Shown piece by piece: positions 12,401 through 27,000 of a DNA stretch of 64,000 nucleotides. Position 1 is the first letter of the stretch. The number at the start of each line of letters is the position of its first letter. This DNA is from Paralichthys olivaceus. Its lineage: Eukaryota; Chordata; Actinopteri; Pleuronectiformes; Paralichthyidae. Where the stretch lies: NCBI RefSeq assembly GCF_024713975.1, contig NC_091108.1, forward strand, positions 3,649,001 to 3,713,000. Reading direction: 5' to 3'. A program made the translations under genes and the position numbers. Below the pieces are notes generated by a model, which saw only the letters and a list, made by a program, of their open reading frames with translations, ran no database searches and was not told the DNA's origin.

Positions 12401-15400
12401 TGTGCCCGTTTTGGAAGCAGGAACCCCTGGCTGGTACAGTCTGATGACATGAGGATCAAACAGATGAACTGTAAAATGATTTGGGCTCATAAGACCCGGC
12501 CGGTATGAAGTTGATCTACTGCACCTACAGCAGTGGTATAAAGCTATTTTAGATTTCTTTGGGACAAAATTACAACGAGCTATAACAAAGAATCTGCCCA
12601 GAATTATCTGTGATCTAGTTTTATTTTGATATGGCAGGTGAGATAATGGATATCAGATGTCATTATGCCAGGTGTACTGATATCTTGGCATTGAAGGAGA
12701 CATATCGTATTCATATTCAGCTTGATTCTGGCATCGTAAGCAAAACAACAGATCAAACCGTTCAGTGATGTAGCAGAGGTTAAAACTCGAGGGTGTTTGT
12801 TCATGTATTTGCAAACAGTAAAAAAAAACTGACGTACTGATGGTTTTGCTCAAGAGTCCACATGCCCGCGCGTTGTCCGTTTATCATGCATATGCAAGAA
12901 CAGGTGTCAATATTGTTTCCTGGCAACTATGGTAATCAGCTGCACTTCACACAAACAACAGATCCGAACATCCAACAGGTGTGAGATAGAGTGGACCAAC
13001 TCTCGTTTTGACTCTGTCACATGCGTCTCAGGAAAGCATGACTTGGATTCTGCGGGAGAGGAACGCTGTACTGACTCTGTGCATTCCCTTGACACTATCG
13101 TTCCTCGATCTTTCATTATCTTCACATTGACTTTAATGTCCCTTTCATGCATGCAATTAAGTCGCTGTTTCTGAACAAAATGAGGCCAACTTCAAAAGTT
13201 GGAGCTTTTGCTTTGAAGATGTGGCACATTTCTGCTGGAGAACGTGTTCATTTGTTGGAGAATTAACGTTACTGCAGCAGTTCATTCTCACAGTGAGCAG
13301 GACTGCGTATCCTCGGGCCCTGACACCATCAGAGGCAACCTGCACCAACTTTTGTGGAAATCCATCCAGGAGTTTTCTCAAAATCTTGCTTACAAACCAA
13401 CCAACCAACTGGAAATGGAAATAAAGATAATCATTATTATTATTATCGGTACCTAAATGTGAAGTAAATAAAAAGACAACAGAAGTAGTTTAAACCACAT
13501 ATTACTTCTTTACCCAGACACAACACCAGATGCCTGCATCTATTTGTCCGCTGGAGATCAAAGTCATTTTGAATCCGTCAGCCTCGATGGTCAAGTATAA
13601 ACACAATAGCTCCTCCAGAGGAAACTCCAGCAGTGTGAAGCTGTGAATGGAAATCTGCTGCATGGACCTCAACGGTCCCGACACCTGATACCACCACCCC
13701 CCCCGGAGATTCTGGAGGACGAAGAACAGTTAAAAACAGACAAAACCCACGTTTCCTCTGACACGCCAACATTTGCGTCACTTGAGGGTTTGGAGCATTA
13801 AACCACCAGACAGTTTTCCAGTCAAGGGTGTCATTTTAAAGGCTCGCCACACTTAGTCAAATGGGTGAACATTAGAGAGGATCTACCCCGTGATCTGTGG
13901 AGGGAAAAACAGCAGTGGAGGATAATCCGACACCGTTTCATTTCTCAAGACGTTCTGATATTCGGGGAGAAAGCTGCTCCCTCTCCTCAGTCCAGTCACA
14001 TTTCAGGATGAGCATGTGGTACAAACAGTATCTGAATGCTCATCTTCCTAATTCCACAGTTATGAGGTGGTCGAGGACCCTCAGGAGTGGACGGCTTTTT
14101 CCTTTTCTGCAGAAAGCATTCCTCTCTAATGATAGGGGAAGTTACGAGAAGGTCCCTGCAAACACTGAAGCAGGAGAAAACACCCAACCTAAATATGGGC
14201 CTCTTATTAAGACGGGCCGACCCCAAAAAGAAAAAGAAAAAAAAAAGCTGTGATCTTCAACACAACATGCGATAAAGGACACGAGACATGAAACTGCCCT
14301 GCCTCCGTCAAATGATATGTGTGCTGGGTGGGACTGGAGCAATAAAAGCAGATATGAGGTGATGAAGAGACGAGGGTGGAGATGGTTGTGTGTGGAGCAA
14401 TGTTTTGTTGTGGGCGAGGATCATGAAAAGCTCTGAAAGAAAACAGAATAAGTCACTTCCAGCAGCACACAGACACAAACCCTCCTCTACAGAGTTTTCC
14501 AGACAACTGACGTCCTAAACTGTGATAATAACACCTACTACGAATGTCTACACCCACACAAACACATTCAACTCTTAAATCAGAGCCGTAACGAAAACTA
14601 CACCAGTCTTTGTGAGTATTTTATCTCCGTATCAGTAATAATCTCGACCCGAAAACGTAGATCTCGATGTGATGTGTGTGTGCTGGTGTAAACAGGAAGC
14701 GGATTGTTTGCTCTGCTCGGTTACAGAAAACACTACGAACCAGAAGCAATGGTGAAAAGTAATTTCTTTTCTTGGACCAATTATAGAGACGATATCGGAA
14801 TCTGAAATGTCTCCAGCTCCGTCGAAAAAACATCAGCGAGCAAACAAATCTATGTCCCAATCCAACACTACATCTCTGAAGAGTATTAGTTCCACAAGTA
14901 AAACAGCGACGTGTACTTTGTGTAAAACTGCAGTTTCAAGTCTTCTTTTAAAGGAGGTAGTTGTTTAATCCTATATATATTTATTTAAATTCTTTTTCAG
15001 TTTTTCGAATGCACTGGTGTCAGAGCTTTGCTGCTCATCAGCCAGGAGTAAAGTCCAGGTATCAGAATCTGTATCTGGAAGGAAAAATGGCAAATAAATC
15101 TTTATTTTTCCTGCTTTTCGAGACTAGAACGATAAAATCAAAAAGCATCTAGCATCATGAAGAACGGAGAGACAGGTTCAGATCATATCGGCTCTTTATA
15201 CCTGCTCAACATCTCAACTACACAGAGACGTTCTCCTCTCTTCCGTCTTCTCACACTGAATTATTCAGGGAGGAGAGGAGGATACGACTTCTAGGTCACT
15301 ATCCTGGGAACAAAAAGATAGATACGTCTTAAAGTTAGCACACGCAACTGCAAAGCATCAATTATTTATGAGACATGAGGAGCTGCTTTATCATATTTGT

Positions 15401-16530
15401 ACCTTAAATCAAGGCTGGGCGATAAAAATAAATTCACCGAATCACAGACATCATCAAATTGAACTAAATTTACTGCTCTCGCAAAAAATAGTCCGTGTCG
15501 TAAAATGAGGATATGAATTATCTCATGTAAGATTCGGATACTGATGAATAATGGAAGGATTGAAAATGGGATTTGTTTTACATTAAATACAAACATGAGG
15601 AAACATCTTGTCTGTCGGTTATAAGAATATAAAGAATATAAAATTCTCAAATTGGAGGATTTTTATCAACATTGAGCTCTGGGATAAATATAATTTCTAA
15701 TGGGCCTATTGAGGAAACGTGTAAGAAAAAAACTTCTTCATCGACGTGCACAGTGTTTTCATAGTTCCGATCAAAATACTTTGAATCTAAATGTGGATGT
15801 GAGTTATTCAAACTTATATTTATAACTTCAGTGTTCGGAGACTGATACAGAAGCTGAAAACTTGTGTTTCCTTTAGTATTTGTTTGGATAAATAACTTTG
15901 ATTGTTAGAAGCTCCTGTGTCTGGTCTCTTCTGAGAACACAGTTCACAGGTTATCTGCCGCTACCCCAACACCAGGCAGCAAGTTTTCTTAGGTTGACTT
16001 TTATCTCTTGAGATTTATGCTGCAGGTTCTTGCCTCCTCTGCCTCCAGTCAGCTGGGAGCTGCGGTTTCCCTCCTTCTATCCTGCAGGGCCTGGTGCCTT
16101 GCTCAGACTGCCGTGCATTCTCGTTTTCTCCTCGAATACAAACTATGGTGCAAACAAAACTCAAATTTTTTTTTAAAAACAGTATTTAAAAAAAAACGTG
16201 TGGTGTTGCTTTTCTTCGCCTTGCATGAGTGAAGTCATCTCCTGGCTGGATGCTGCAGCTCACCCTGCAGGCCACTCTCATGAGCTCAGGCTGGACAAAG
16301 ACAAACTTCACTCTGGTTTCATTTGTCGTGATACAGGTTAAATATAGATCGGAGCTGATGCTGTTACTGATTCCACTGCTCTGCCCTGAAGCCTGGTCGG
16401 CTCGGTCTGCAGCTCCACTCCTGCAGCCCGCTGGCTAACTTGCTAGGAGGCTAATCCCTGCTGGCAACTTCTCTCACGGGGCATGTCCGCACGCAGGCGC
16501 GTATTTGCGCACAAACGCCGCTGAAACTTA

Positions 16531-17390
<860 letters not shown>

Positions 17391-17499
17391 TTCAGGTGCT
17401 GCTGGGACGTTGGGACGCAACACTTTCTGACCGTGGAGGTAAAAGTAAAACGTGTTCAGTCAGACTGACGAAAATATAAAAAACTACATCTATTAACTA

Positions 17500-17880
17500 T
17501 TCACATGTTTGGATATTGATATAAGAATAAATTTGGATATGTAGGGAAATATATATATATATATATATATATGAATATCCTTAAATTTAAATATAGAATA
17601 GTTCAAAAATGCTTTGATATAGATTTCAATATAAAATAGTTATAAAAAGCTTAGTTATACATATAAAATTGTAATGAAAATACTTGGATTACAATATTTA
17701 TATATATATATATAAATGCTTGGATATTAAAAGAAAATGGATGTGACATAGATATTAAAGAGTTAAGATATAAATATTAAATAGATATTAAAAAAAAAGC
17801 TTAGCTATGGATATAAAATATATACATACATGCTTAGAGATATTATATAAAGTTAAATAATACTTGAATTTAAAAATAAT
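17500..17880 (+). repeat. Degenerate AT-rich tandem repeat field
   Basis: Variants of a short unit, roughly GCTTRGATATWAAA, recur irregularly (for example around 17510, 17612, 17648, 17720, 17800 and 17850). They are mixed with pure (TA)n runs at 17551-17572 and 17699-17714. Base composition is far more AT-rich than the flanks. Confidence 0.6.
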
Positions 17881-20099
17881 GCCAAAGTGTTGGATGCACT
17901 TTTCTAACAAAGGGGCTGAATTGCTGGGAAATCACATCTGGGGCTTGTAACTTCTGAAGGTGGATTTTACGAGCAGCCCTGAATGCATCAGGGGAGCAGG
18001 GGGGGCACAGTGGGTCCTGAGGTGAGGATGGAATCAAACATAGAAGAAAATAATAAGATATTAAAACCAGAGTTTGAGTTCAGATTTAGACTCAGTCATT
18101 AATTCCTTCACACATCTGTAATGCAGCTGTTATGAGTTATATATATATTTCTCCTCTACGTTTCCTTTTCTGAAGCAGTGATATATATGTGTGTTTCTTA
18201 ATGACACAGCATCATCCAGTGATAAAAGCCTCAGGGCTTCTCCAGCACCTGCGTCTAACTTATTCCTGTAACTCGTCCCACCTGATCTGACAGTGAGCCA
18301 ACGACGCCACGAATGAAAACCAGTCCAAATCCACGTGGGGAGCTTCTCAGAGCAGCTGTCCGGGCACATGGATGGACCCGGGCCACCGAACACGTCTGCA
18401 CAGAACAACACAGACCTCTGTAGACGAGGACGATCCACAGGAGAGTCAGAAGATCATCTCAGAGTTGAGAAGTTGAGTAAATAAGTGAGATACACTTAGA
18501 TGTCCCTGCTCTCGACCTCCGACCGAACGAGCCCATGAGGCCCAGAGAGGCTGGAACACATGCTGGGTTCAGAGAGAACAACAAACGAGAGGAGAACCAC
18601 TGAATGTCAAGTATGTGGAAGCGTGTGTGCGGTTTACAGAGGCACCTTCTAAATGGGCTCCCTCCACCACCTAGAGCCGGCCTGCAGCTGGGAGTCTATT
18701 TTAGCCCGGAGCACAGCTGGAGCGCTCGCAGGGCCGCTCACCACAGCCTCAGCAGCTGCCACCACGAATTCAACTGCTCCAACTCCTGGAGAATATGGAC
18801 ACTTCCCACAGAAGGTGGAGCAGAGGAAACGTGTGATCACACTTGGATAATGAAACATGTTAAATGGATTATTTTTGGTGAAGAGGACGATTGTAGACTT
18901 TGCATTTTAGACATTTAGCAAATGTTATTGCACAGATCTTCAGACATTCAATGAAATTACAAGTAACTGCAGTGAAGTAGGGAAGGTCAAAGGTCACCTC
19001 CACCTCCACCAGTGGCTGTTTAACTGGGACAGATGTGCTCAGGGAGGAAACAAGGAGCCATTTAACAAACTTATACAACATCATATTTGGCTTGTGAGTC
19101 AGATTTCTTTTTATTTCCATTTGTAACTGAGCTAATCATAATTTAATTTCCCTAGAGACAAAATGTATTAGAAGTTTTACTCCAAGAGGAAAAACCCACA
19201 ATAAAAAAGGTTCTTCTACATGTGTTTTGTTTTATTTATAAAATATGATTGATTGATTTTTATTAATGTCATGCACATCATTATCTGGAAAAATAAAAAT
19301 GAGAAACATAGAAACCAGAGTCAATAACAAAACTAAACAATTGAACCATCCTGACATTTTTTTCATAGATTTTACCAAAAATTCAAATTAAACAGTGCAG
19401 AAGAACATTTAAAGAATCTGAACATGTAATATAAATTCACTTATCTCATCATTATAAGAGAAATACAGAAGAAAACATGATTCATTCTCCACCTCTCTTA
19501 ATTCACTCAATTCACATTTTTTACTTTCAGCTGCATCTGAAGTGCAAACTACAGCAGATACGTGCAAACATCATCTGCATCTCAGCTGCTCTCAGATCAA
19601 CAGATGGAAAAGCTTTCGTGCATGCGTGTTATTTCTAGATCTTTGTTTTTATAACTGTGCGTCAGTGATTTGGGACTAGAAATCTAGAAATGTAATGTGT
19701 TGCATTCAGGTGCCAGTTTAAAAACACCACAAAACTGTGATCTGATAACTGACATGAATTTGGACGTTGTTTTATCACAACGGATTAATTCATTAATTAA
19801 TTTCAAGCTAATCAACATAAACATTAAAATCCACTTGATGTTTATGACAAAGCATCATATTCAAATCAGTAGTGACCTCTTGTGGTTGAGAGTGAACTCT
19901 CACTGTGATCACAACCTGTTTTCAAATCTTATTTTCCCAGAGTGGAACATACTGACTTAAGTGGCAATTTTTATTTTTTTATATTTTTGTTGACTATGTT
20001 ATGTGTAAAATATAATGTCTCTTGTATCTTATATATATTTGAATTGATTTTTCTATGAGATTTCAACTAGATATCCACTTTACACATGCATAAAGGCTA

Positions 20100-20320
20100 A
20101 CCAGCCCCATTCCAAGGTTTGGAAGCAGTTGATCAGGACGTAAAGAGGGTTGTCCATGATGGACAGTCAGTGGTTCGATCCCCAGCTCCTCCGATCCATA
20201 TTCCGAAGTGTCATAGAAAAATAATAAATAATAAATTAATAGAGCTCAATATAAGATACTGAAGTGTTCTTGAGCAGGATACTGAGCCCCATTACACATA
20301 TTTATTTTATATGTTTGTGC
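20100..20320 (+). mobile_element. SINE remnant with B-box and an AT insertion
   Basis: GTGGTTCGATCCCCAGCTCC (B-box-like GGTTCGATCC from 20171) is followed by the fish SINE wording CCGATCCATATTCCGAAGTG. After an AT-rich interruption of about 50 nt comes GAAGTGTTCTTGAGCAGGAT and ACTGAGCCCC (20262-20291). The interruption repeats GAAGTGT on both sides, as if the copy were partly duplicated or inserted into. Confidence 0.6.
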
Positions 20321-22256
20321 CTTGTCTATGTCATAATCCCTAACAGAATTGTGCATCAATACATAAGTAACAAACATAACAACAAACACCTGAGTAACTC
20401 CACCCTCATTATGTCCTGCAGCCTCCTCCATGGTCAGATGTGTTGAAATCTGACATTTGCATGTTCAGTATCAACTCATATTATCTCCTGAACACGAGAA
20501 CTGTGGGCTTCACTCTGCAGCAGCTCGTTTAATGTTTAACATCCAGCTCGTCTGACAGGACTGTGACATTTTATGAATTAGGGCAACTGAAGCTGCAGAG
20601 GCCACTGACGCCCAGATCCCTCTTTGATGGTATTACCAGCATGTAATTATGTGTTATGCGTTCATCCCGGGCTAATTTTGTGCTAAAGAGCTGTCTGGCC
20701 CGGGTCACACGTGGCTCCCTGCTGTCAGGCCTCTGTGCCCCCCGATGGTCCCCCGTCTGCCGCTGGTGCTCGACCATCTGGAGCCTCCGCGCTCTGGAGG
20801 GGAGATGGAGGAGGAGGAGAGGGGAGGAGGAGGAAGGAGCTGAGGGGGACACAGGACGGGATGAGGGACAATAGCTCCATTTTTATATTGTTGGGACTGT
20901 TGGGTTCCTCTGTACATTTTAAGGTCTTGACCTTATTGTTGTGATTTGGTGCTTGAATTTGAAACCTTTTATTTTAGTTCATTCATTTTTTATTAATATA
21001 ACAAGAAAGGGTTTTATCAACATGAATCAAAATGTCCAGTTATTTCTGTCATTATTGTCACTTTGAGAGCGAGGCTCGTTCATTTCATGCTTTCACTCAA
21101 AACTATGCGCTCTCACTCACATTGTCCCAGGCTTGTGCTTAAACTGGTGCTTAGACTCAAATATTTTGTTGCTGAGACAAATCTCTTGCACTCAATGTTG
21201 GTGTGTGTGTGTTAGCTTTACTTCTTTGAGAGTTAACGTAACCGCCCATGTGGGATCTCAGGGGAGTAAAGCTAACACACACACAATGAGTGGGGGATTA
21301 TTTCATTTGTCAACACTCTACACCTGGCATTCTATTGGTCGCCATTTGTTTATTTGTTGACTCACTTGTTTTGAGCAGAGGAGGAATCCGAGAGCAGACG
21401 CGTCACTTGCACAGAATGTGAGAACAAGGACAAGATCTGAAGCAGGAAATCTGTCCAAGCAACAGAACATCCAAATGCAGGCATAATGTGAGCACAAGCA
21501 TAGATTGAGTACGAGCGCAGGGTTTTGAGTGAAAGCAAAATCCGAACGTAAAGTCCATGAATCCTGTCTTCAAAGACCACACTCTTAAATAAAGAAAAAA
21601 CATGGATTGAATATGAAAAAGAAAAGCTGCAAAGCTTTATTTATTCATTCCCAAACACTAGAAGGAACATTTCACCACTGTGGCTTTTCAATTTATCCAT
21701 TTACGAAATAAACAAAATGTTTTCTGAAAACATGCAGAGTGCATATTTTACTCAGTTTGGTTTGGTTAGTGATGAGTGAAGGACTGGACTCTCACTCTGT
21801 TACAGATTAAATCTGGACTTTGCCTTGCACTGCAGAGCTCTTTGATAACAGCAGGGGCGATGTTTGAACAGTACGACCTCTCCTGGCACGCAGGAGGACA
21901 GATGGTGGCTCTGGGTTCAGCCACAGTCAGATCTAAATAAAGGAATTCAGAGAGTACCCAAGAGATTTTATGATTTTCCCACAACATTGGAAAAACCTTC
22001 ATATCAGAATGAGCTCATTCATAGAGTGTAGATTATCAACCCCAATGAAAACTGGCTTTAAAACTATAAAACAGACCAAACAGTCTCATTAAACTCAAGA
22101 AGGTTTTATAGCGAAGCCAACGGAACAAAGCATCGTGAAATCATGATCTCCGTAGTGGACGAATTATTTATTGGGTTTTTTCCATCAAGATGCATAACTG
22201 TTTCTTTTTATGGTGACGTTTATGAGCTCATTCTTCTGCAACTGATAGTATGCTAT

Positions 22257-22287
<31 letters not shown>

Positions 22288-22380
22288 TAAAGCCGAACAA
22301 TAAAATACAGGCAGCACAGATGCTTAAATGCTGAGAAAACTTGAGTGTCTGCTTTTAATGAAGTGCTGCTTTCTTTACAG

Positions 22381-22394
22381 CCAGTAGGTGGCGA
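22381..22394 (+). promoter_or_regulatory. CTCF-like motif CCAGTAGGTGGCGA
   Basis: It fits the CTCF core CCASYAGRKGGCRS at every position. It lies about 0.5 kb upstream of the crem promoter in the pard3-crem intergenic gap. The surrounding wording (CCAGTAGGTGGCGACATAAC) resembles a short dispersed fish repeat. Binding is inferred from sequence only. Confidence 0.4.
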
Positions 22395-22914
22395 CATAAC
22401 TCTGCTCTTTAAACGTGAGCCACCACAATAAAACAGGAAAAGAAGGTGAGAATTACTTTTATATTTAATTAAATTTATTAGATACTTGAATTGAGTGTTG
22501 GTGGTTCGATTCAAGCTCAGATGTCAATGAAATTCCATATTCTAGATAAAATATATAATTTTAAATTCCTACCTATTTAAGTGACAAGGCTCAATTGTCA
22601 ATGTCAAAAACATTTTACATCCTGGATAAAATGTATTTAGGATTCTAATGATATGGAAAATGAATTAACATTTACATTTTCAACTTTAAAGGTAATTTTT
22701 CAACCCTGGTTATTATTGTTTTGAACTAAAATCCAAGTTTGACTATTAAAATAAACATATATAAATATACACAATATTCATATATATATAAATAAATAAA
22801 TATAGCTTATAGAGGTAGAAAAGACCTTTAAATTAATATATATATAAAACATACTTTAAATTGCTGCTTCTTAAAAAATCCGGGACGAAACCAGGTTTTG
22901 TTAACTTTGTGAAA

Positions 22915-23080
22915 AACGATACCGGAAGTAGCTGTGATGAACACTCTCGCTCCGCCCCGTTAATCTCCGGTGTTTATTCGTCTCCGCAGCGTCATCAGCG
23001 CTGACGTGGAAACTACGTGCGCGGAGCCGCAGGACGTCCGCGCGCACCGTCATCAGTGACGACGTAAAAGTTTGGTAAGT
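22915..23080 (+). promoter_or_regulatory. crem: crem upstream promoter (P1) and non-coding exon 1
   Basis: This is a GC-rich block between AT-rich flanks. It contains an ETS site CCGGAAGT (22922-22929), a GC box CCGCCCC (22952-22958), a CRE half-site variant TGACGTGG (23002-23009) and TGACGACGTAA (23057-23067). It ends in a consensus donor GTAAGT at 23075, which marks the probable end of the untranslated first exon. The next exon begins after the acceptor at 24056-24057 and contains the ATG. Confidence 0.55.
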
Positions 23081-24067
23081 TCACGCAAGACCGTCGCGTT
23101 TTTTCACGCAGCGTGGAAGAAAACCCGCGTGTGCGCTGCGGAGGTTTTCACGCGCGAAGAAACGAAGCGGATCTGGTGAGAAACTGACACGTGACTCCGC
23201 AGCTTCACTCAGCTGCGTCATCACTTCCGCAGTAACATGAACAGGAAGTGTGAGCGAAAGCTTCAAAATAAAGCAAAAGATAAAGTGTTCTAAAACACGG
23301 GAGAAACACTTCCTGCCGAAAGTGTGGTCGAGTCATTTCTATTGTACGGTGGCCGAGAGAGCTCAATGCACCGCAAATTAATAACATACATGCAAGTGAA
23401 AAAATCACGAAACTGCGAAAACAGACATGTTTCCAGAGGACCCGATAAAGCGATGAACCTGGTTTTACGTGAACGTGAAGATACTGACGTCTGCTTCTCG
23501 TCAGTGGTGGAACTTCTCAAAGCATTGAACTACAGTCAGGTTCATCACTTCTTTGGGTCTCCCGGAAACATGTCCATTGTCGTTTTCGTGAAAAAACATA
23601 TAATGAGCTTGAGAGATTGATGTTCGGTCAACAGAGATCGTCAATCAAAACAAAGAGTTTACAGTTGAAATAAAAGCCAAGAGTCTGAAGTGTGTTCATT
23701 GTGTTTGACACAAACACTGTCGTTATTTCTCTCTTTCCACTGGAGCTTCATTGTTTTCAGATCAGAAGAATCAGTCAAACATTCAAACTGCATTAAATCT
23801 GCAATGAATCAGCACTTTGACGTCTCATAATACAAAGAGAGTCCAAGTTAACTGCAGCAATTTCAAAAATGATGAAGCTGTGATCATGATAATGAAGCAA
23901 TATCTTGCTTCACAATGGAAAAATACTGTGTGTGACGAGTCCTGGAGAAGACCAGTGTACATTTATTTAGGATGTATCATAACGGTCCCGGATGAAACAG
24001 TGGAAAGAAGACGTGACGGCCTCAGTAACAGAATCAACGATCTGCTCGTCTGTGTAGGTGACTCGTT

Positions 24068-27000
24068 ATGGACACGTCGGTATCGTTTCAGTTCGACAGC
24101 AGTTTGAATGACTCGCTGTCAGATGAAGAGAACCAGAGTGAAGCCAGTTTATCTCCTGCTGCCCCTCAGGTACACACACACACACACACAAACACCCACA
24201 CACACACACACACACACATCCATTCAATATGTCAAGATATTTTTGTTAAATGCGTTGCCAGCATTTGAAATATGAAAGATGAGACTTTGCATCCTTTTTG
24301 GCATTTGTAAATATTTACATTTAAATTAATTTATCATATCAGTCATGTGATTTCATCGTGTGATTGGCTACTCCTGATATTTCCTTTTCTTTCAGGTGTC
24401 TGTGGCAGAGTCACCCGGCGGGACCGTGGTCCAGCTGTCTGACGGTGAGACAGTGGAGGTCCAGAGGTTGATCCAGGCGCCTCAGACCTCTGTCATACAG
24501 TCACCTCAGGTTAACACTGTACAGGTGAGGGCTCATATTCGACACGAGCACAAGTGTCAGATCCAGCCTGAAGTCATTTTCAAGTTTGTTCGGGGAAACG
24601 TCGAGCTAAAGTCCAAGTGAAATGCCTTGTCCTCAAGTTCAGGTCGTGAGGTCACAGCTCCGTGTGTTTTGTGGAATCATTTACAGGTTGTGATGTCAGA
24701 GTCGGTGTGTTAGTGAATGAGGATTTAGCTGCTGTGTGCCGGAGGTTCACTGGAGCGCTTGTGCTCTAATGCAGTGCATCTGTTAATAGGATTGATGTGA
24801 GCAGCAGGAGATTTAAGCTCGTCACTATAACCTTCACATTCAGGAGATTTTGTTGTTGTGTCTGCGTCGGATGACCCCCCCTCAGAAACACCGGACAACA
24901 ATGACCCTGCGCGGTTATAGCATGTTTGTGGATGAGCAGTGAAAGTTTATCGGTTCACATGTTTCAGCAGGTTTCCTCACGTCTGATCACACAGCTTGGT
25001 TTGCAAAGTGTTTCATGAAAAGTGTCTTTGAGGAGCACTTAAGAAAACAGAGCTCAAAGTCCTCATGACAGAGGAAACACTGTGGAGAGTCAAGGCGAGA
25101 ACGCGTGATCACGGCGGCAATAATCCGACAAACGCAGCGATTGTGCTGCGTTTATAAACCACTGCTTTTAATAGCAGAAGTGAGCAAATGTCAGTGGACA
25201 CGCCCCTCTTTAACCTGACATGAATCAGAATTGTGCCGGAGGAGCCTTTGAATTACAAAAACAACCATATCACAAGTTTGAGTCATTGAGATGCAGGGAG
25301 CTGCAACAGGTTAGGCAGAGGAGGGAATTCAGCTCGTGACTGATTTGGAGGCAGTGTACGTCACCAACCTCCACTCTCCTCATATATAAACAAACGCCTC
25401 CCACTCCGCAGGTTGTGGGAGTTTATCTTCAGGCCCCATGACACTAACTTTCTGCCAAAATCTCTAATAACTGTCGAGGTTTGTTTGAGGACTAAAATGT
25501 CTAAATGTGTTTTTATGATGTGTCTGGACGGTGATGCAGGTTTGGACTTTACAATTCATTATTTATGGGCGCAGTATGCACTTGTTCATAATTTTGATAA
25601 TTAGTTTGGTATCATGTGTATCTTGGGTTTGTTGTTGGGGCCCCTTGGTACCTTTTAGCCTGGGGCCCCTTGAAACGCTCCTGCCAAACACAAATGTGTG
25701 TGTGTGTGTTAAACGTCAGGATTTAGTCATGCTTCAAGAAAATCGTTCCCGGTGAAAGACGGGGTGTCGACACCTACGTACACAAATAATTACAGTACAT
25801 AGAGCGTGTGTAAAGAGGCGTGATGGGTTGAAAAGATCAAGGCTTAGAATAAAAAGCTTCTCAAATTCCTTCTTTGACGTCATCCCTCGCTTTCACAGAT
25901 TGTTATATCAAACACATTCCAGGTCACTCACAAAAGCCTGTGTATGAAAAGTAACTCCCCTTCAGTCACACCAAACATGTTGCCAAAATAAAAAGTTTAA
26001 CTACGGCTCGTTTCCTACAGATCGCCACGGCAGCAGAGCTGGAGGAGAACAAGTCAGCCACAGACGCTCAGAAGAGACGGGAGATTCTCTCCAGGCGTCC
26101 ATCCTACCGGTGAGAAGACGTCACCAAACAACAGCCTGCTGTGCAAAGTGGCGTCAGATTTATTCAATTCAATCAAATCATCTTCTCCCCCGCAGACAAA
26201 TCCTCAATGAGCTTTCGTCCGATTCGCCGGCAGTTCCTAAAATCGATGAGGAGGAGACTGAGGAGGAGGAAGAGGAGGTGTCGAGCGCAGCCTCAGCCTC
26301 CATCTACCAGACCAGCTCAGGACAATACAGTCAGTACACACACACACACACACACACAGAGGTTAGCTGTGGGTGAATCAGCCTCAGCCCCAGAAATATT
26401 CCCTTTATTGTTCCGGTATAATTTGCTGGAACTAAACTGAAAGTTGTCTCTGTTACAGACAGCGACACTGGACTCTATAACCACGTCCACTTCAGTTCTG
26501 TCAGTTTAATATGACAAATATATTAAATCACACAGAACGCAGTAGCTTCAGCGACTGTCCCTCAGGAGCTAAAGTCTCAACAGATGCATATTCAAAACAC
26601 TTTTACCAACCAGGAGCAAAACGAGCTGAATTTTTTAAACACAACTTTAAGCTTTTACTTGATGTGTTGCTGCAGTGCTCCTTAGTGGACCTTGAGATTT
26701 TCTCTCTTAAGATGAGTTTTCCTGCAGATTTTCATGTTGCACAAAGTCACAGAATTAGTCAAAGTAAATTATTTTTCTGGAATCCTGTTTGCTGAAATAC
26801 CCCTTCTCATTTGAAGCCTCGTTTTAATATGAACTTCTAGTTTTGATATGAACTTTGATGCCACAGTCGCAGTCACTCAAGGGGGAGCCATCCAGCTGAG
26901 CAGCCCGGGAGTCGAGGCCCTTCAGGGGGCTCAGACCCTGACGGTGGCCGACTCTGCCTCCTCGCAGCCCGGAGCCACCGTCCTCCAGTGTGCAGCTCAG

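Larger units (their letters stand above)
17391..22900. other. Intergenic region between pard3 and crem
   Basis: No exon of a recognisable gene was found on either strand. In particular, I see no cullin-2 sequence, although CUL2 lies between PARD3 and CREM in mammals. The first 0.5 kb is a degenerate AT-rich repeat field (17500-17880). A tRNA-derived SINE remnant is at 20100-20320 and a CTCF-like motif at 22381-22394. The open frame of about 100 codons on the minus strand at 18130-18438 has no family signature. A short GC-rich, CpG-containing stretch at 20690-20870 shows no supportable coding exon. Confidence 0.65.

Noticed and set aside
22500-22515. GGTTCGATTC as part of a tRNA gene
   Set aside because: It is only a B-box-like word with no A box, no cloverleaf and no anticodon arm. 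The same applies to 2819 and 20171, which belong to SINE remnants.
17391-22900. Possible CUL2 between pard3 and crem
   Set aside because: No cullin exon wording was found on either strand, and the gap of about 5.5 kb is largely AT-rich and repeat-like.
23324-23620. 98-codon plus-strand open frame in crem intron 1
   Set aside because: It has no family signature and no matching splice structure, and it lies between the non-coding exon 1 donor and the ATG exon.
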